Counted from the first letter of the stretch, positions 43,740 through 53,345 are shown. The stretch is 64,000 nt of DNA from Desulfurobacterium atlanticum (GCF_900188395.1 NZ_FZOB01000001.1:62001-126000), one strand, 5' to 3'. Notes: generated from the letters alone by a model not told the origin. Numbers and translations are program-made.

Positions 43740-44363
43740 ATGGATTTAAGACTTTACGGAATAACCGATGAGAGGTTTATGGGGCTTAAGGACATTGCTG
43801 AAAAAGTTGCCGCTGCAATAGAGGGAGGGGTAACTGTAATTCAATACAGAGCTAAAAAGAAAGAAGCGATAGATATGTATGAAGAGGCTTTAAAGGTAAG
43901 AGAGATTACAAAAAAGTATCACATTCCTTTTATAGTAAATGACAGGGTTGATCTTGCGATTGCTGTTGGGGCTGATGGTGTCCATGTGGGGCAGAAAGAT
44001 CTACCTGTTTCTGTTGTGAGGAAAATGGTCGGGGAAAGTTTTATTGTGGGTCTTTCAACCCATAATCTTTTAGAGGTGGAAAGGGCAGATAGAGAAAATG
44101 TTAACTATATAGGATTTGGACCGATTTTTCTGACAAACACGAAAGAGAAACCTGACCCTGTTGTGGGAACGAAACTTTTGAAAGAAGCTGTTTCTGTTTC
44201 AACTCACCCTGTTGTTGCGATAGGTGGGATTAATAGCGATAATATAAGAGAAGTTTTAGAATGTAAGCCTGCGGGTGTCTCTGTTGTAAGAGGTATCTTT
44301 CAGGGAGACCCTTATGAAAATGCAAAAAAGTTAAGAGAGATAATAGATGCTGAGATGGGCTGA
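43740..44363 (+). CDS. thiE: Thiamine-phosphate synthase
   Basis: 207 residues from ATG 43740, which GAGG precedes by six bases; an in-frame ATG at 43728 contains that ribosome site and is less likely. TIM barrel with L-Y-G-I-T-D, V-I-Q-Y-R-A-K, F-I-V-N-D-R-V-D-L-A, G-A-D-G-V-H-V-G-Q-K-D and A-I-G-G-I. It joins HMP pyrophosphate and thiazole phosphate. No TPP riboswitch pattern is visible in the 136 bases upstream. First gene of a six-gene operon. Confidence 0.94.
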   Translation: MDLRLYGITDERFMGLKDIAEKVAAAIEGGVTVIQYRAKKKEAIDMYEEALKVREITKKYHIPFIVNDRVDLAIAVGADGVHVGQKDLPVSVVRKMVGESFIVGLSTHNLLEVERADRENVNYIGFGPIFLTNTKEKPDPVVGTKLLKEAVSVSTHPVVAIGGINSDNIREVLECKPAGVSVVRGIFQGDPYENAKKLREIIDAEMG

Positions 44364-45429
44364 AATCTATCTTAATAGGCTTAAGAACAATTACAACTCT
44401 TTAAAAAAATTTACAGGAAGAAAGAAAATAATTGCCGTTGTTAAAGCAAATGCTTACGGCCACGGCAGTGTTCCCGTTTCCCTTTTTCTTGAGAGGGAAA
44501 CAGATGTTGATATGTTTGCTGTTGCGACTATTGATGAAGGAAAGGAACTTAGAGAAGGGGGAGTAAAAAGCCCGATTCTTGTTATGAGCAATCCTTTAAT
44601 TGAAGGTGTTGATGAGGTAAAAGAGCTTAATTTGACCCCCGTAGTTTTTGATTTTGAAAGTCTTGAAATAGCTGTAAAAAATGGTATAGGTTTTCACCTT
44701 AAAGTTGATACAGGTATGGGAAGATTAGGATTTCTTCCTTATCAGTGGGAGAGTGTTCTTGAAAAGCTGGATTTTTCACTTCTTAAAGGGGTTATGAGCC
44801 ATTTTGCAGATTCTGATACTGATGTTGAGTTTACACGTTATCAGTATAATATGTTTATACCGCTTATTAAAAAAGTTCTGTCTGTTAAAAAGGTTGCTGT
44901 TCATATAGATAACAGTGGGGCTGTTCCTCTTTCTCTTGACGGACTTTTAACCCATTCAAGGATAGGCCTTGCTCTTTACGGGAGTAAACCGTATCCTGAT
45001 TTTCCTGTTCCGGTTGAGCAGGTCATGGAGGTTAAATCAAAAGTTATAGATGTGAAAACGCTACCTCCAGATTGGGGTGTTTCTTACGGAAGAACGTATA
45101 TTACAAGAAAGAGTGAAAAGATAGCGGTTGTTGCTTTTGGTTATGCCGATGGATTTATCCGTTCACTTTCAAACAACTGGCAGGTAAAGATAAACGGTTG
45201 TTTTGCTCCTGTTATTGGAAGAATCTGCATGGATATGACTGTTGTTTCTGTTGAAAGGATTGATACAAAGGTTGGTGATGAAGTTGTTATTACAGACAGA
45301 GCTCTTACTTTTGATAAAATGGCTGAGAAAGCGGGAACCATATCTTATGAAATTATGTGTGATATAAGTCCCAGGGTTAAAAGGATTTTCTTTGAGAGGG
45401 AAGATGGAAAGATACTATCTCGTTTTTGA
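44347..45429 (+). CDS. alr: Alanine racemase
   Basis: 360 residues, PLP fold type III. PLP lysine in I-A-V-V-K-A-N-A-Y-G-H-G, M-G-R-L-G-F in the barrel, and the second catalytic tyrosine region V-S-Y-G-R-T-Y. It supplies D-alanine for peptidoglycan. Its start overlaps thiE by 17 bases and its end overlaps prmA by 26. Confidence 0.95.
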   Translation: MLRWAEIYLNRLKNNYNSLKKFTGRKKIIAVVKANAYGHGSVPVSLFLERETDVDMFAVATIDEGKELREGGVKSPILVMSNPLIEGVDEVKELNLTPVVFDFESLEIAVKNGIGFHLKVDTGMGRLGFLPYQWESVLEKLDFSLLKGVMSHFADSDTDVEFTRYQYNMFIPLIKKVLSVKKVAVHIDNSGAVPLSLDGLLTHSRIGLALYGSKPYPDFPVPVEQVMEVKSKVIDVKTLPPDWGVSYGRTYITRKSEKIAVVAFGYADGFIRSLSNNWQVKINGCFAPVIGRICMDMTVVSVERIDTKVGDEVVITDRALTFDKMAEKAGTISYEIMCDISPRVKRIFFEREDGKILSRF

Positions 45430-46225
45430 TTTTGCCATACCATTTCAGATGAGAGATATTGCTGATGGAATGTTTTTTGAAGCAGGTTGCAAAGGGGTGG
45501 AGGATTTAAAGGAGGAGAACGGAATTTATTATGTAAGAGTTTATTTTGATGGGAATGCTGATTTTCATCCTGAAGAGACTCCACTTAAAGAGTATCTTAT
45601 AGGTTCTTTTCGTATAGAGGAGCAGGACTGGAATGAGAACTGGAAGGAGCATTTTAAACCTGTTGAAATAGGAAAATCTATCGTTGTTGTTCCTTCCTGG
45701 CTTAAGGAAGAGTTTAATCCAGAGGATAGAATTCCCATTTACATCTATCCAGGTCAGACATTTGGTACAGGGAGTCATGAGTCAACAAAACTTATGATGA
45801 AGCTTATGGAAGAGTATGTTTTTCCAGATTGTTCTTTTCTTGATGTTGGAAGCGGTAGTGGTATTCTTTCAATTCTTGCAAAGAAGCTTGGTGCAGGGAA
45901 GGTTGTGGCGTGTGATATTCAAAAAGAGGCAAAGGATGAACTTGAATTAAATTCGCTGATAAACGGTGTTTCAGGTGTTGAGTTTGTTCACGGAAGTGTT
46001 GATAGAGTTAAAGGACAGTTTGATATTGTTGTTGCAAACATAGAGAAACACCTGCTTCTTCCAATTTTTCCGGAAATTGTCCGAAAAGTTTCGCAAACTC
46101 TCCTTATTTCCGGGATTCTTGAATCCCAGGAAAGTGATATGGTGAAAGAGATTGAAAAACATGGTTTTACCGTAGAAAAAGTTGAAAGGGAAAATGGATG
46201 GATAGCTGTAGCTGCCAGAAAGTAA
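45404..46225 (+). CDS. prmA: Ribosomal protein L11 methyltransferase
   Basis: 273 residues from ATG 45404; an in-frame TTG lies four codons earlier. The N-terminal ferredoxin-like substrate domain is followed by F-G-T-G-S-H-E-S-T and L-D-V-G-S-G-S-G-I-L-S-I-L-A, the S-adenosylmethionine site, then V-V-A-N-I (N-P-P-like motif of PrmA). It methylates L11 in the ribosome. Embedded in the overlapping thiE-selB operon. Confidence 0.92.
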   Translation: MERYYLVFDFAIPFQMRDIADGMFFEAGCKGVEDLKEENGIYYVRVYFDGNADFHPEETPLKEYLIGSFRIEEQDWNENWKEHFKPVEIGKSIVVVPSWLKEEFNPEDRIPIYIYPGQTFGTGSHESTKLMMKLMEEYVFPDCSFLDVGSGSGILSILAKKLGAGKVVACDIQKEAKDELELNSLINGVSGVEFVHGSVDRVKGQFDIVVANIEKHLLLPIFPEIVRKVSQTLLISGILESQESDMVKEIEKHGFTVEKVERENGWIAVAARK

Positions 46226-47046
46226 ATGTTGACCTTCATATGCATACAACCTGTTCAGACGGGACAGATTCTCCTGGAGAGATTGTTAAGCTTGCCGCTT
46301 CAAAAAATCTGAAAGTTATAAGTATTACCGATCATGATACGGTTTCAGGTGTTCAAAAAGCTGTAGAGGTAGCAAAGAGAGAAGGGATAGAATTTATTCC
46401 GGGAATAGAAGTTACTGCAGATACCTCTTTCCTGCCCTCTGATGCGGAGTTTCATATACTCGGATACTTTATAGACATAGAATCTTCTGCCATAAAGGAG
46501 CTTGTTGAGTTTTTCTCTAAGACGAGAGAGAAGAGAAACAGGCTTTTAATAGAAAGGCTTGAAGATGCAGGTTATGATATTCACTATGAAGATGTTGAAT
46601 CGTTGTTTGGTAAAAACTTTGGGAAACCGAACATTGTTACTCTTCTTGTTGAAAAAAAGATTGTTCCTACAAGAAAGGAAGCTTTTTCTCTTATTAAGAA
46701 ATACAGGGTGAAAAGAGAAAAGCTTGATTACAGAGAGATTTTCAGGCTTTTAAAAGAGGCAAACGGTATTCCTGTTGTTGCCCATCCGCCTACTCTTAAA
46801 ATTCCAAGAAATTACTATCTATCTTTTTTCACGAAACTGAAAGAGGAAGGTCTTGAAGGTGTTGAGATAATTCATTCTATCCATACGCCTGCAGATGTTG
46901 AAGCTTTAAAAGGTGTTGTAAAAGAACTTTCTCTCCTTTCCACAGGTGGCAGTGATTACCACGGTTATAATAAACCGGACATAGCTCTTGGTATGCTTAA
47001 TATAAAACTTGAAGATTTAAATTTCGGGATTTTCACCGGGGTGTGA
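46198..47046 (+). CDS. PHP-domain phosphoesterase (RNase AM / YciV-like)
   Basis: 282 residues. Metal motifs of the PHP fold are complete: V-D-L-H-M-H-T-T-C-S-D-G-T, S-I-T-D-H-D-T-V-S-G, F-I-P-G-I-E-V, V-A-H-P-P and G-G-S-D-Y-H-G. Family members trim RNA 5' ends or remove nucleoside 3',5'-bisphosphate phosphate. An N-terminal C-S-C may be extra to the fold. It overlaps prmA by 28 bases and ends just before gpsA. Confidence 0.88.
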   Translation: MDSCSCQKVNVDLHMHTTCSDGTDSPGEIVKLAASKNLKVISITDHDTVSGVQKAVEVAKREGIEFIPGIEVTADTSFLPSDAEFHILGYFIDIESSAIKELVEFFSKTREKRNRLLIERLEDAGYDIHYEDVESLFGKNFGKPNIVTLLVEKKIVPTRKEAFSLIKKYRVKREKLDYREIFRLLKEANGIPVVAHPPTLKIPRNYYLSFFTKLKEEGLEGVEIIHSIHTPADVEALKGVVKELSLLSTGGSDYHGYNKPDIALGMLNIKLEDLNFGIFTGV

Positions 47047-47048
47047 TT

Positions 47049-48020
47049 ATGATTTTAGGTGTGCTTGGTTCAGGAAGCTGGGGTTCTGCCATTGCCGTTC
47101 ATTTTGGAAGGCTTGGATTTAAAGTTATTCAGTGGTGTAGAGAAGAGGATGTGGCTGAAAGTATAAATAGGGAACGGGAAAACAGAAGATACCTTCCGGG
47201 AATTTCCTATCCTGATACGGTGGAAGCTATTTCAGATGTTGAACGGTTTTTTAAGAGAGTGGGAGATGTGATTTTTTCCGTTATTCCTGCTCAATTTAGC
47301 AGGGATTTCTGGAGCCGTTTCAAAGATGAGCTTAAAAGGAGAAGGGTTATCTGTGCAAGTAAAGGAATAGAGATAAGTTCTTTAAATCTTCTGTCTCAGG
47401 TTTATAAAGAGGTTGTCGGTGGAAAGTATTTTGTTCTTTCTGGTCCCACATTTGCCCGTGAGGTAGCAAAAGGGCTTCCTTCTGCTGCTGTTGTTGCAGG
47501 TGAGGATAAGGAGGAAACGTTTGCTCTTGTTAACATGCTCAGCAGTAAAATTTTCAGGCTTTACTCCTCTAACGATGTTATCGGTGTTGAAACAGGCGGT
47601 GCTATGAAAAATGTTGTTGCGATTGCTGCTGGAATTTCAGATGGGATGGGTCTTGGCAACAATGCAAGGGCGGCTCTTATAACCAGGGGACTTCATGAGA
47701 TTAAAAACCTTGGTGTAAGATTGGGTGCTCAGGAAAGAACGTTTTACGGTCTTTCAGGTATGGGAGACCTTATCCTGACATGCACAGGGGATTTATCAAG
47801 AAACAGACAGTTTGGACTTTCAATAGGTAAAAGAACCGGTAAAGTTGACGAGAAATATGTTGTTGAGGGTGTTCACACTGTGAGAGCGGCTGTTGAGCTT
47901 GCCAAAAAACTTAATGTTGAAATGCCGATAGCTGAAGCTGTTTATTCTGTTGTTCACGATGGTAAAGACCCTGAAAGGGTTATGGTGGAGCTTCTCTCAA
48001 GACCGGTGAAGGAAGAATGA
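47049..48020 (+). CDS. gpsA: Glycerol-3-phosphate dehydrogenase [NAD(P)+]
   Basis: 323 residues from ATG 47049, with an in-frame GTG two codons earlier. L-G-S-G-S-W-G-S-A-I is the nucleotide-binding loop; A-S-K-G-I-E, S-G-P-T-F-A-R-E-V and G-A-M-K-N-V-V-A-I-A-A-G with the catalytic lysine are intact. It makes sn-glycerol 3-phosphate for phospholipids. Its stop overlaps the selB start as ATGA. Confidence 0.95.
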   Translation: MILGVLGSGSWGSAIAVHFGRLGFKVIQWCREEDVAESINRERENRRYLPGISYPDTVEAISDVERFFKRVGDVIFSVIPAQFSRDFWSRFKDELKRRRVICASKGIEISSLNLLSQVYKEVVGGKYFVLSGPTFAREVAKGLPSAAVVAGEDKEETFALVNMLSSKIFRLYSSNDVIGVETGGAMKNVVAIAAGISDGMGLGNNARAALITRGLHEIKNLGVRLGAQERTFYGLSGMGDLILTCTGDLSRNRQFGLSIGKRTGKVDEKYVVEGVHTVRAAVELAKKLNVEMPIAEAVYSVVHDGKDPERVMVELLSRPVKEE

Positions 48021-49885
48021 AAAAGAGTGTAACAATAGGAACGGCTGGCCATATTGACCACGGAAAAACATCCCTTGTAAAGCGGTTAACAGGTGTTGAT
48101 ACCGACAGGCTAAAAGAAGAGAAAGAAAGGGGCATGACCATAGAGCTTGGGTTTGCCCACATGAAGCTTGGAGATTATCTGATAAGTATTGTTGATGTTC
48201 CCGGCCATGAAAAATTTATAAAAAATATGGTTGCAGGAGCTCAGGGAATAGACGGTGTTCTTTTTGTGATAGCCGCTGATGAAGGAGTTATGCCTCAAAC
48301 AAAAGAGCATCTCACAGTTTGTGAAATGCTCGGTATAAAAAAGGGAATAGTCGTTCTTACAAAGGTTGACATGGTTGATGATGAGTGGCTTGAACTTGTT
48401 GAAGAGGACGTCAGGGATTATTTAAAAGGTTCTTTCCTTGAAAATGCTCCCTTTGTCAGGGTTTCTTCAAAAACTGGAGAAGGGTTTGACATTTTAAAAG
48501 AGGAGATTCTAAAACTTGTAAAAAATATTCCGGAAAATAAAGAGTATTCATTTCCAAGACTTCCTGTTGACAGAGTTTTTTCTGTTAAAGGTTTTGGCAC
48601 CGTTGTTACTGGAACACTTTCTGGAGGCTTGATAGAGGAAGGAGAAGAGTTATCTGTTTATCCCTCTTTGAAGAGTTTGAAGGTGAAAGGGATTCAGGTT
48701 GCAGGAGAAAAAGTTTCAAAGGCTTATCCGGGTCAGAGGGTTGCCTTAAATGTTTCTCTTTCTTTAAATGAGATTGAAAGGGGAGACATTTTAGCTCCTG
48801 CTGGTATTTTAGACGGCAGTAATCTGATAGATGCTGTTATAACATTTTCAAAAAATATGGAACCTTTTGAAAAAAGGAAACGTATCCATTTTCATTATCT
48901 TACTCAAATGGTTGAAGGAGAGATTGTTTTAATAGATAAAGATGTAGCTGAACCTGCCTCTTCTTCCAGGGTGCAGATTATTCTTGATAGAGAAATTTTT
49001 CCGGTTTACGGTGATAGGTTTATCTTAAGGAGCATAACTCCTTCAGAGGTTATAGGTGGGGGTATGATTCTCCATCCTCTTGAAAGAAAACGTTATAGGA
49101 AAAAGTTTAAGCAGGAATTTGTTGAAAAGATAAAACAGCTTGAAGAAGGCAGAAAAAAAGCTCTTAAAGTTTTTGTTTCTCAGTTTGAACCTCTTGAAGT
49201 ATCAAAACTTCCACAGTTTCTTAATCTTTACGGTGAGAATTTAAATCTCTTTCTCAAAGAAGTGGAAGAAATGGGGGATATTGTCAGGGTTGGAGATTTC
49301 CTTTATAGAAGAGATAGTGTTGATAAAGTTTTTAGAAAAGCGTTGGAGTTTGTTTCCGATTTTCACAAAAAGTATCCTGTTCTTGAAGGGATTAACAGGG
49401 AAACTCTTAAAAGTTTTCTCAATGTTGACTCTGCTCTTTTTGAAAAGGTGATTTCAGAATCTGCGGAGCTTCTTTCTGTTTCAAAATATGTGAAATTGAA
49501 AGATTTTAATCCTTACCTTGATGAAACTTTTAAAAAGATTAAAGAAAAAGTTGATACTGTTCTTTTAAGGGAAAAATTTTCTCCCCCGTCTGTTGAAAAG
49601 CTGAGAGAAGAGATTGGTGAACCGAAAGATAAGTTTTACGCCCTTCTGGAATTTCTTCAAAAAAACGGATATAAAATGGCAGGGGAGTTTCTTATCCATC
49701 CTGAGATTTTTGATGAGATAGTTGAGAAACTTAAATCGTTTAAAGCTACCGGTTCCTTTAAAGTTGCAGAATTTAAAGACCTTCTTTCCATTTCAAGAAA
49801 ACATGCAATTCCTTTACTTGAACTGCTTGATAGAGAAGGTATAACAGAGAGAGAAGCTGATGGAACAAGGAAATTGAAAGTATAA
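48017..49885 (+). CDS. selB: Selenocysteine-specific elongation factor SelB
   Basis: 622 residues. GTPase domain with G-H-I-D-H-G-K-T-S, D-V-P-G-H-E-K-F and L-T-K-V-D-M; SelB-like domains II-III with V-F-S-V-K-G-F-G-T-V-V-T-G-T; then the C-terminal half (about 370-622) of repeated winged helices that bind the SECIS hairpin. It brings Sec-tRNA to UGA codons. selA, selD, selC and a selenoprotein gene were not found in the window. Last gene of the thiE operon. Confidence 0.95.
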   Translation: MKKSVTIGTAGHIDHGKTSLVKRLTGVDTDRLKEEKERGMTIELGFAHMKLGDYLISIVDVPGHEKFIKNMVAGAQGIDGVLFVIAADEGVMPQTKEHLTVCEMLGIKKGIVVLTKVDMVDDEWLELVEEDVRDYLKGSFLENAPFVRVSSKTGEGFDILKEEILKLVKNIPENKEYSFPRLPVDRVFSVKGFGTVVTGTLSGGLIEEGEELSVYPSLKSLKVKGIQVAGEKVSKAYPGQRVALNVSLSLNEIERGDILAPAGILDGSNLIDAVITFSKNMEPFEKRKRIHFHYLTQMVEGEIVLIDKDVAEPASSSRVQIILDREIFPVYGDRFILRSITPSEVIGGGMILHPLERKRYRKKFKQEFVEKIKQLEEGRKKALKVFVSQFEPLEVSKLPQFLNLYGENLNLFLKEVEEMGDIVRVGDFLYRRDSVDKVFRKALEFVSDFHKKYPVLEGINRETLKSFLNVDSALFEKVISESAELLSVSKYVKLKDFNPYLDETFKKIKEKVDTVLLREKFSPPSVEKLREEIGEPKDKFYALLEFLQKNGYKMAGEFLIHPEIFDEIVEKLKSFKATGSFKVAEFKDLLSISRKHAIPLLELLDREGITEREADGTRKLKV

Positions 49886-49911
49886 ATTCTGGCTTACTTT
49901 CTCAAAAACGG

Positions 49912-49940
49912 TTGCAAATTGGAAATCTCAGTAATATAAT
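49912..49940 (+). promoter_or_regulatory. Strong sigma-70-type promoter of rpsU
   Basis: TTGCAA (49912-49917), 17-base spacer, TATAAT (49935-49940), one of the best -10 boxes in the window, 39 bases before the rpsU start, with AAGGAGG as ribosome site. Confidence 0.8.
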
Positions 49941-49978
49941 CCGTTTAGCAAAATTATCAGAAAAGGAGGCGATGCTTA

Positions 49979-50206
49979 ATGGCAACAATTTATGTCCGTG
50001 ACGGAGAGCCATTTGAGAAGGCGCTGAAAAGATTTAAGAAACTGTGTGAGAAAGAGGGTATTCTTACAGAGATTAAGAGAAGGGAATACTACGAGAAACC
50101 AAGTGAAAAGAGAAAAAGAAAGGCTATGGCAGCAAGAAAGCGTCTGATCAAGGCTCTCAAAAAGCGCGGTCTTTTGCCACCAAAGGGTAAGAAAAAGAAG
50201 AAGTAA
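49979..50206 (+). CDS. rpsU: 30S ribosomal protein S21
   Basis: 75 residues. [18 protein letters not shown] is the standard start, then R-R-E-Y-Y-E-K-P-S and a very basic tail K-G-K-K-K-K-K. S21 sits near the anti-Shine-Dalgarno end of 16S rRNA. yqeY follows 20 bases later, a widely conserved pair. Confidence 0.96.
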   Translation: MATIYVRDGEPFEKALKRFKKLCEKEGILTEIKRREYYEKPSEKRKRKAMAARKRLIKALKKRGLLPPKGKKKKK

Positions 50207-50226
50207 TCCGATAGGCGGAGCTTATA

Positions 50227-50676
50227 ATGGGTATAAAAGAGCAGCTTAAGAATGATATGAAAGAGGCGATGAAAGCCAAAGATAAGGTGAAGCTCAGCAC
50301 CATAAGAATGATTATGTCTCTTATAAAGAATGCTGAAATAGATAAGCGTGGCGAGCTTACAGATGAAGAGGTTATCAGCTTACTTCAGAAGTATGCCAAA
50401 CAGCGTAAAGAATCCATAGAGATGTATGAGAGAGGTGGCAGACAGGACCTTGTGGAGAAAGAGAAAGCCGAGCTTGCCATTGTTGAGTCGTATCTTCCAG
50501 AGCAACTTGATGAAAATGAGATAAAAAATATAGTAAAATCTACAATAGAAGAAGTTGGTGCTTCCTCTGTGAAAGATATGGGTAAGGTAATGAAGGCAGT
50601 TATGCCTAAACTTAGAGGAAGGGCTGACGGCTCTGTTGTAAACAGGATTGTTAAGGAACTTCTTTCTGGAGAATAA
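50227..50676 (+). CDS. yqeY: GatB/YqeY domain protein
   Basis: 149 residues, the full YqeY family length: L-K-N-D-M-K-E-A-M-K-A-K-D start, V-I-S-L-L-Q-K-Y-A-K-Q-R-K-E-S and the C-terminal G-K-V-M-K-A-V-M-P-K-L-R-G-R-A-D-G. The domain is shared with the tail of GatB and GatE and may bind tRNA; the free protein's role is unsettled. In the rpsU operon. Confidence 0.92.
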   Translation: MGIKEQLKNDMKEAMKAKDKVKLSTIRMIMSLIKNAEIDKRGELTDEEVISLLQKYAKQRKESIEMYERGGRQDLVEKEKAELAIVESYLPEQLDENEIKNIVKSTIEEVGASSVKDMGKVMKAVMPKLRGRADGSVVNRIVKELLSGE

Positions 50677-50740
50677 AAGTTATGGCTTATAATCGGGGCG
50701 TTCACACTCCTTTGGTGTATTGGAGGGGGTATTCATACTA

Positions 50741-53023
50741 ATGTTCAAAGGAGTGTGGCGCCACCTTGGATTTGATACCCTTCTTGAAAAAACCGCTTCT
50801 CTTGCCAAAAGTGAATCCGGGAAAGAAGCTGTTCTTTCAATAAAACCTTTAAACGATAAAATTGAAATTACCGAAAGGGGACTTTTTACCCTTGAGTTTG
50901 TAAGACTTCTTTCTGAAAGACACTTTCCTCTTGAAACTTTCCCTGATATATCTGCCATTATTGAAAAACTTAAAGTTGAAGGGGTTGTTCTTTCTGTTGA
51001 AGAGATTTTAAAGGTAAGGTCTGTCTGTGTTCAGTCAAAAAATGTTAAAAGATTTTTAAATGAAATAAGAGAAAGGTTTCCAAGACTTTCTGCATTTTCT
51101 CACGCTCTTTCATCGTTTCTTGAGCTAAGAGAGATGGTTGACTCTGCCATAGATGAGAGTGGAGAGATTCTTGATACGGCTTCTTCCAATCTAAAGCTTA
51201 TAAGGAGTGAAAAAAGCAGGATTGCTGATAAGATAAAGAAAAGGTTGGAGTCTCTTGTAAGGAGAAATGAGGATATCTGTCCTGAGCAGATAATAACTAT
51301 AAGAAACAGCAGATATGTTGTCCTTGCAAGAGCAGGATACCGAAAAAGGTTTCCGGGGATAGTTCACGACAGGTCTGCTTCCGGTCAGATGGTTTATGTG
51401 GAACCGACATTTATAGTGGAAGATAATAACAGGCTCAGAGACCTTGAGATAGAGGAACAGAAAGAGATAAAGAGAATTCTTTCAGAGATAAGCAGAAAAA
51501 TCAGGGAAAACAGGTATCGTCTTGAAAGCGCGTATCAAACACTTGTGGAGCTTGATAAAAGATATGCTGTGGCGTATATGAGCTATAAGCTGAAAGGGAC
51601 TCTTCCAGATGTTGGAGATTTTATTGATATTAAAGATGCAAAGCACCCTCTTCTTGCTCTTTCAGGGAAGGAGGTTGTCCCTGTTGACATTAAGCTACGT
51701 AGAGGGCTTGTTATAACAGGGCCAAATACCGGGGGAAAAACTGTTATTCTTAAAACTATTGGAATTTTTGTCCTTATGTCTCAGAGCGGTTTCCTTATTC
51801 CCTGTGCTGAAGGGAGTAAAATCAGGCTTTTTAATAAAGTGATGGCGGATATAGGTGATGAGCAGAGCATAGAGCAGAGTTTAAGCACCTTTAGCGCCCA
51901 TGTAAAAAATATTTCCGAAATACTTCTTGAAGCTGATAGAAACACTCTTGTTCTGCTTGATGAGCTTGGAGCAGGGACTGACCCTGTTGAAGGGGCGAGT
52001 CTTGGTGTTGCAATTCTTGACTATCTTAAAGAGAAACAGGTGTTTTCGGTTGTTACGACCCACTTTACACCTATTAAGCTTTATGCGTATAAAGACCCTT
52101 TTTACGATGTTGCTTCTGTCCTTTTTGATGAGAAGAGCCTGAAACCTCTTTATCGGCTTGCCTACGGAGTTATAGGAAAAAGTTATGCTTTTGTTATAGC
52201 AAGGCGTTACGGAATGCCCGATAAGGTGATAGAAAAAGCTGAAAAGCTTATTTCCTCTGATGATAAGCTTGCTTCAGATATAATTTCAGCCCTTGAATCT
52301 GAGTATGTTGCCCTTCAGGATGAAAGGAAGAATTTATTAAAGTTGAAAGAAGAACTTGAGAGAGAAAAGAAAGCACTTGAAGGAGAGAAGAAAATACTTA
52401 AGGAAAAAGGGGTTAAGGAACTTCAGGAATACATAACCCATTTTAAAGAAAAAAGTGAAAAGCTTCTTTCAGAGATAAATGATGAGAAGTTAAGACGCAG
52501 GGTTAAAGAGCTTTTAAAGGAAGCAAAAGGTAAAGTTGAGAAACTTGAAGAAGAAAGCAGTAAGGATGTTAAAAATAAAATAGAGCCCGGTATGGTTGTA
52601 AAACTTAAGGGAAGCGGAAGAAAAGGAACTGTTATTGAGGTTGACTTAAACAGGAAGATTGTAAAAATTGCTGTAGGTTCTCTTAAAATGGATGTTAAAT
52701 TTGCTCAAATAGAGTCGGTTGAGAAACCGCCTGAGAAGGTTGAGCCAAAAATAAAAGTTAACGCCAGAATGCCTGAGAGATTTTTCCCGGAACTTAAAAT
52801 TCTTGGCATGAGAGGGGATGAAGCCCTTGATGCTGTTGAGAAGTTTCTTGATGATGCCCGTATTGCAGGATTTTCCCGTGTAAAAATAGTGCACGGACAC
52901 GGAACGGGAATTCTTAAAAGGCTTATAAGAACGTATCTTAAAGATTCTCCCTACGTTAAATCTTTCCGTCCCGGTAAGATAGAGGAAGGGGGGGACGGAG
53001 TTACGGTGGTTGAGCTTAAGTAG
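50741..53023 (+). CDS. mutS2: Endonuclease MutS2
   Basis: 760 residues from ATG 50741 (M-F-K-G-V-W-R-H-L-G-F-D), with GGAGGGGG 11 bases upstream; a TTG seven codons earlier overlaps that site. ABC-type ATPase with Walker A G-P-N-T-G-G-K-T and L-D-E-L-G-A-G-T-D-P; a long coiled coil at about 510-600; C-terminal Smr nuclease domain with L-G-M-R-G-D-E-A and H-G-H-G-T-G. MutS2 acts on branched DNA or collided ribosomes in other species. There is no MutS1 mismatch-recognition domain. Confidence 0.95.
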   Translation: MFKGVWRHLGFDTLLEKTASLAKSESGKEAVLSIKPLNDKIEITERGLFTLEFVRLLSERHFPLETFPDISAIIEKLKVEGVVLSVEEILKVRSVCVQSKNVKRFLNEIRERFPRLSAFSHALSSFLELREMVDSAIDESGEILDTASSNLKLIRSEKSRIADKIKKRLESLVRRNEDICPEQIITIRNSRYVVLARAGYRKRFPGIVHDRSASGQMVYVEPTFIVEDNNRLRDLEIEEQKEIKRILSEISRKIRENRYRLESAYQTLVELDKRYAVAYMSYKLKGTLPDVGDFIDIKDAKHPLLALSGKEVVPVDIKLRRGLVITGPNTGGKTVILKTIGIFVLMSQSGFLIPCAEGSKIRLFNKVMADIGDEQSIEQSLSTFSAHVKNISEILLEADRNTLVLLDELGAGTDPVEGASLGVAILDYLKEKQVFSVVTTHFTPIKLYAYKDPFYDVASVLFDEKSLKPLYRLAYGVIGKSYAFVIARRYGMPDKVIEKAEKLISSDDKLASDIISALESEYVALQDERKNLLKLKEELEREKKALEGEKKILKEKGVKELQEYITHFKEKSEKLLSEINDEKLRRRVKELLKEAKGKVEKLEEESSKDVKNKIEPGMVVKLKGSGRKGTVIEVDLNRKIVKIAVGSLKMDVKFAQIESVEKPPEKVEPKIKVNARMPERFFPELKILGMRGDEALDAVEKFLDDARIAGFSRVKIVHGHGTGILKRLIRTYLKDSPYVKSFRPGKIEEGGDGVTVVELK

Positions 53024-53027
53024 TGTT

Positions 53028-53345
53028 TTACAGTGTCACGCTTTTAATCCATTCAAGATACTCCTTACTTCCGCTGTTTACAGGAATTGAGATAATTTCA
53101 GGCACTTCGTATGAATGGTTTTCTTTGATAGCTTTTTCCACTTTTTCAAAGAGACTCTCTTTTGTTTTTATAAAAAGTAGATGTTCTTCGCTTTTCTCTA
53201 CCTTCCCCTGCCATCTATATACGCTTTTTATTGAAGGTATAATTTGAACACATGCTGCTAACTTTTCCGATACAAGTGTTTCAGCAATTTTTTCAGCTTC
53301 TTTTTCCGTTTCTGTGGTTGTTATTACCGTTATAAATTTTTCCAC
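53028..53345 (-). CDS. cutA: Divalent-ion tolerance protein CutA
   Basis: 105 residues, GTG start with AGGAGG upstream. F-I-T-V-I-T-T-T-E-T, K-L-A-A-C-V-Q-I, I-K-S-V-Y-R-W-Q-G-K-V and H-S-Y-E-V-P-E-I are all standard. Forms a very stable trimer; despite its name the physiological role is unclear. Its start lies 53 bases inside the end of the upstream gene. Confidence 0.94.
   Translation of the reverse strand: MEKFITVITTTETEKEAEKIAETLVSEKLAACVQIIPSIKSVYRWQGKVEKSEEHLLFIKTKESLFEKVEKAIKENHSYEVPEIISIPVNSGSKEYLEWIKSVTL

Noticed and set aside
50688-50725. Inverted repeat ACACTCC/TTTGGTGT before mutS2
   Set aside because: Short and imperfect arms without a T tract; treated as chance.
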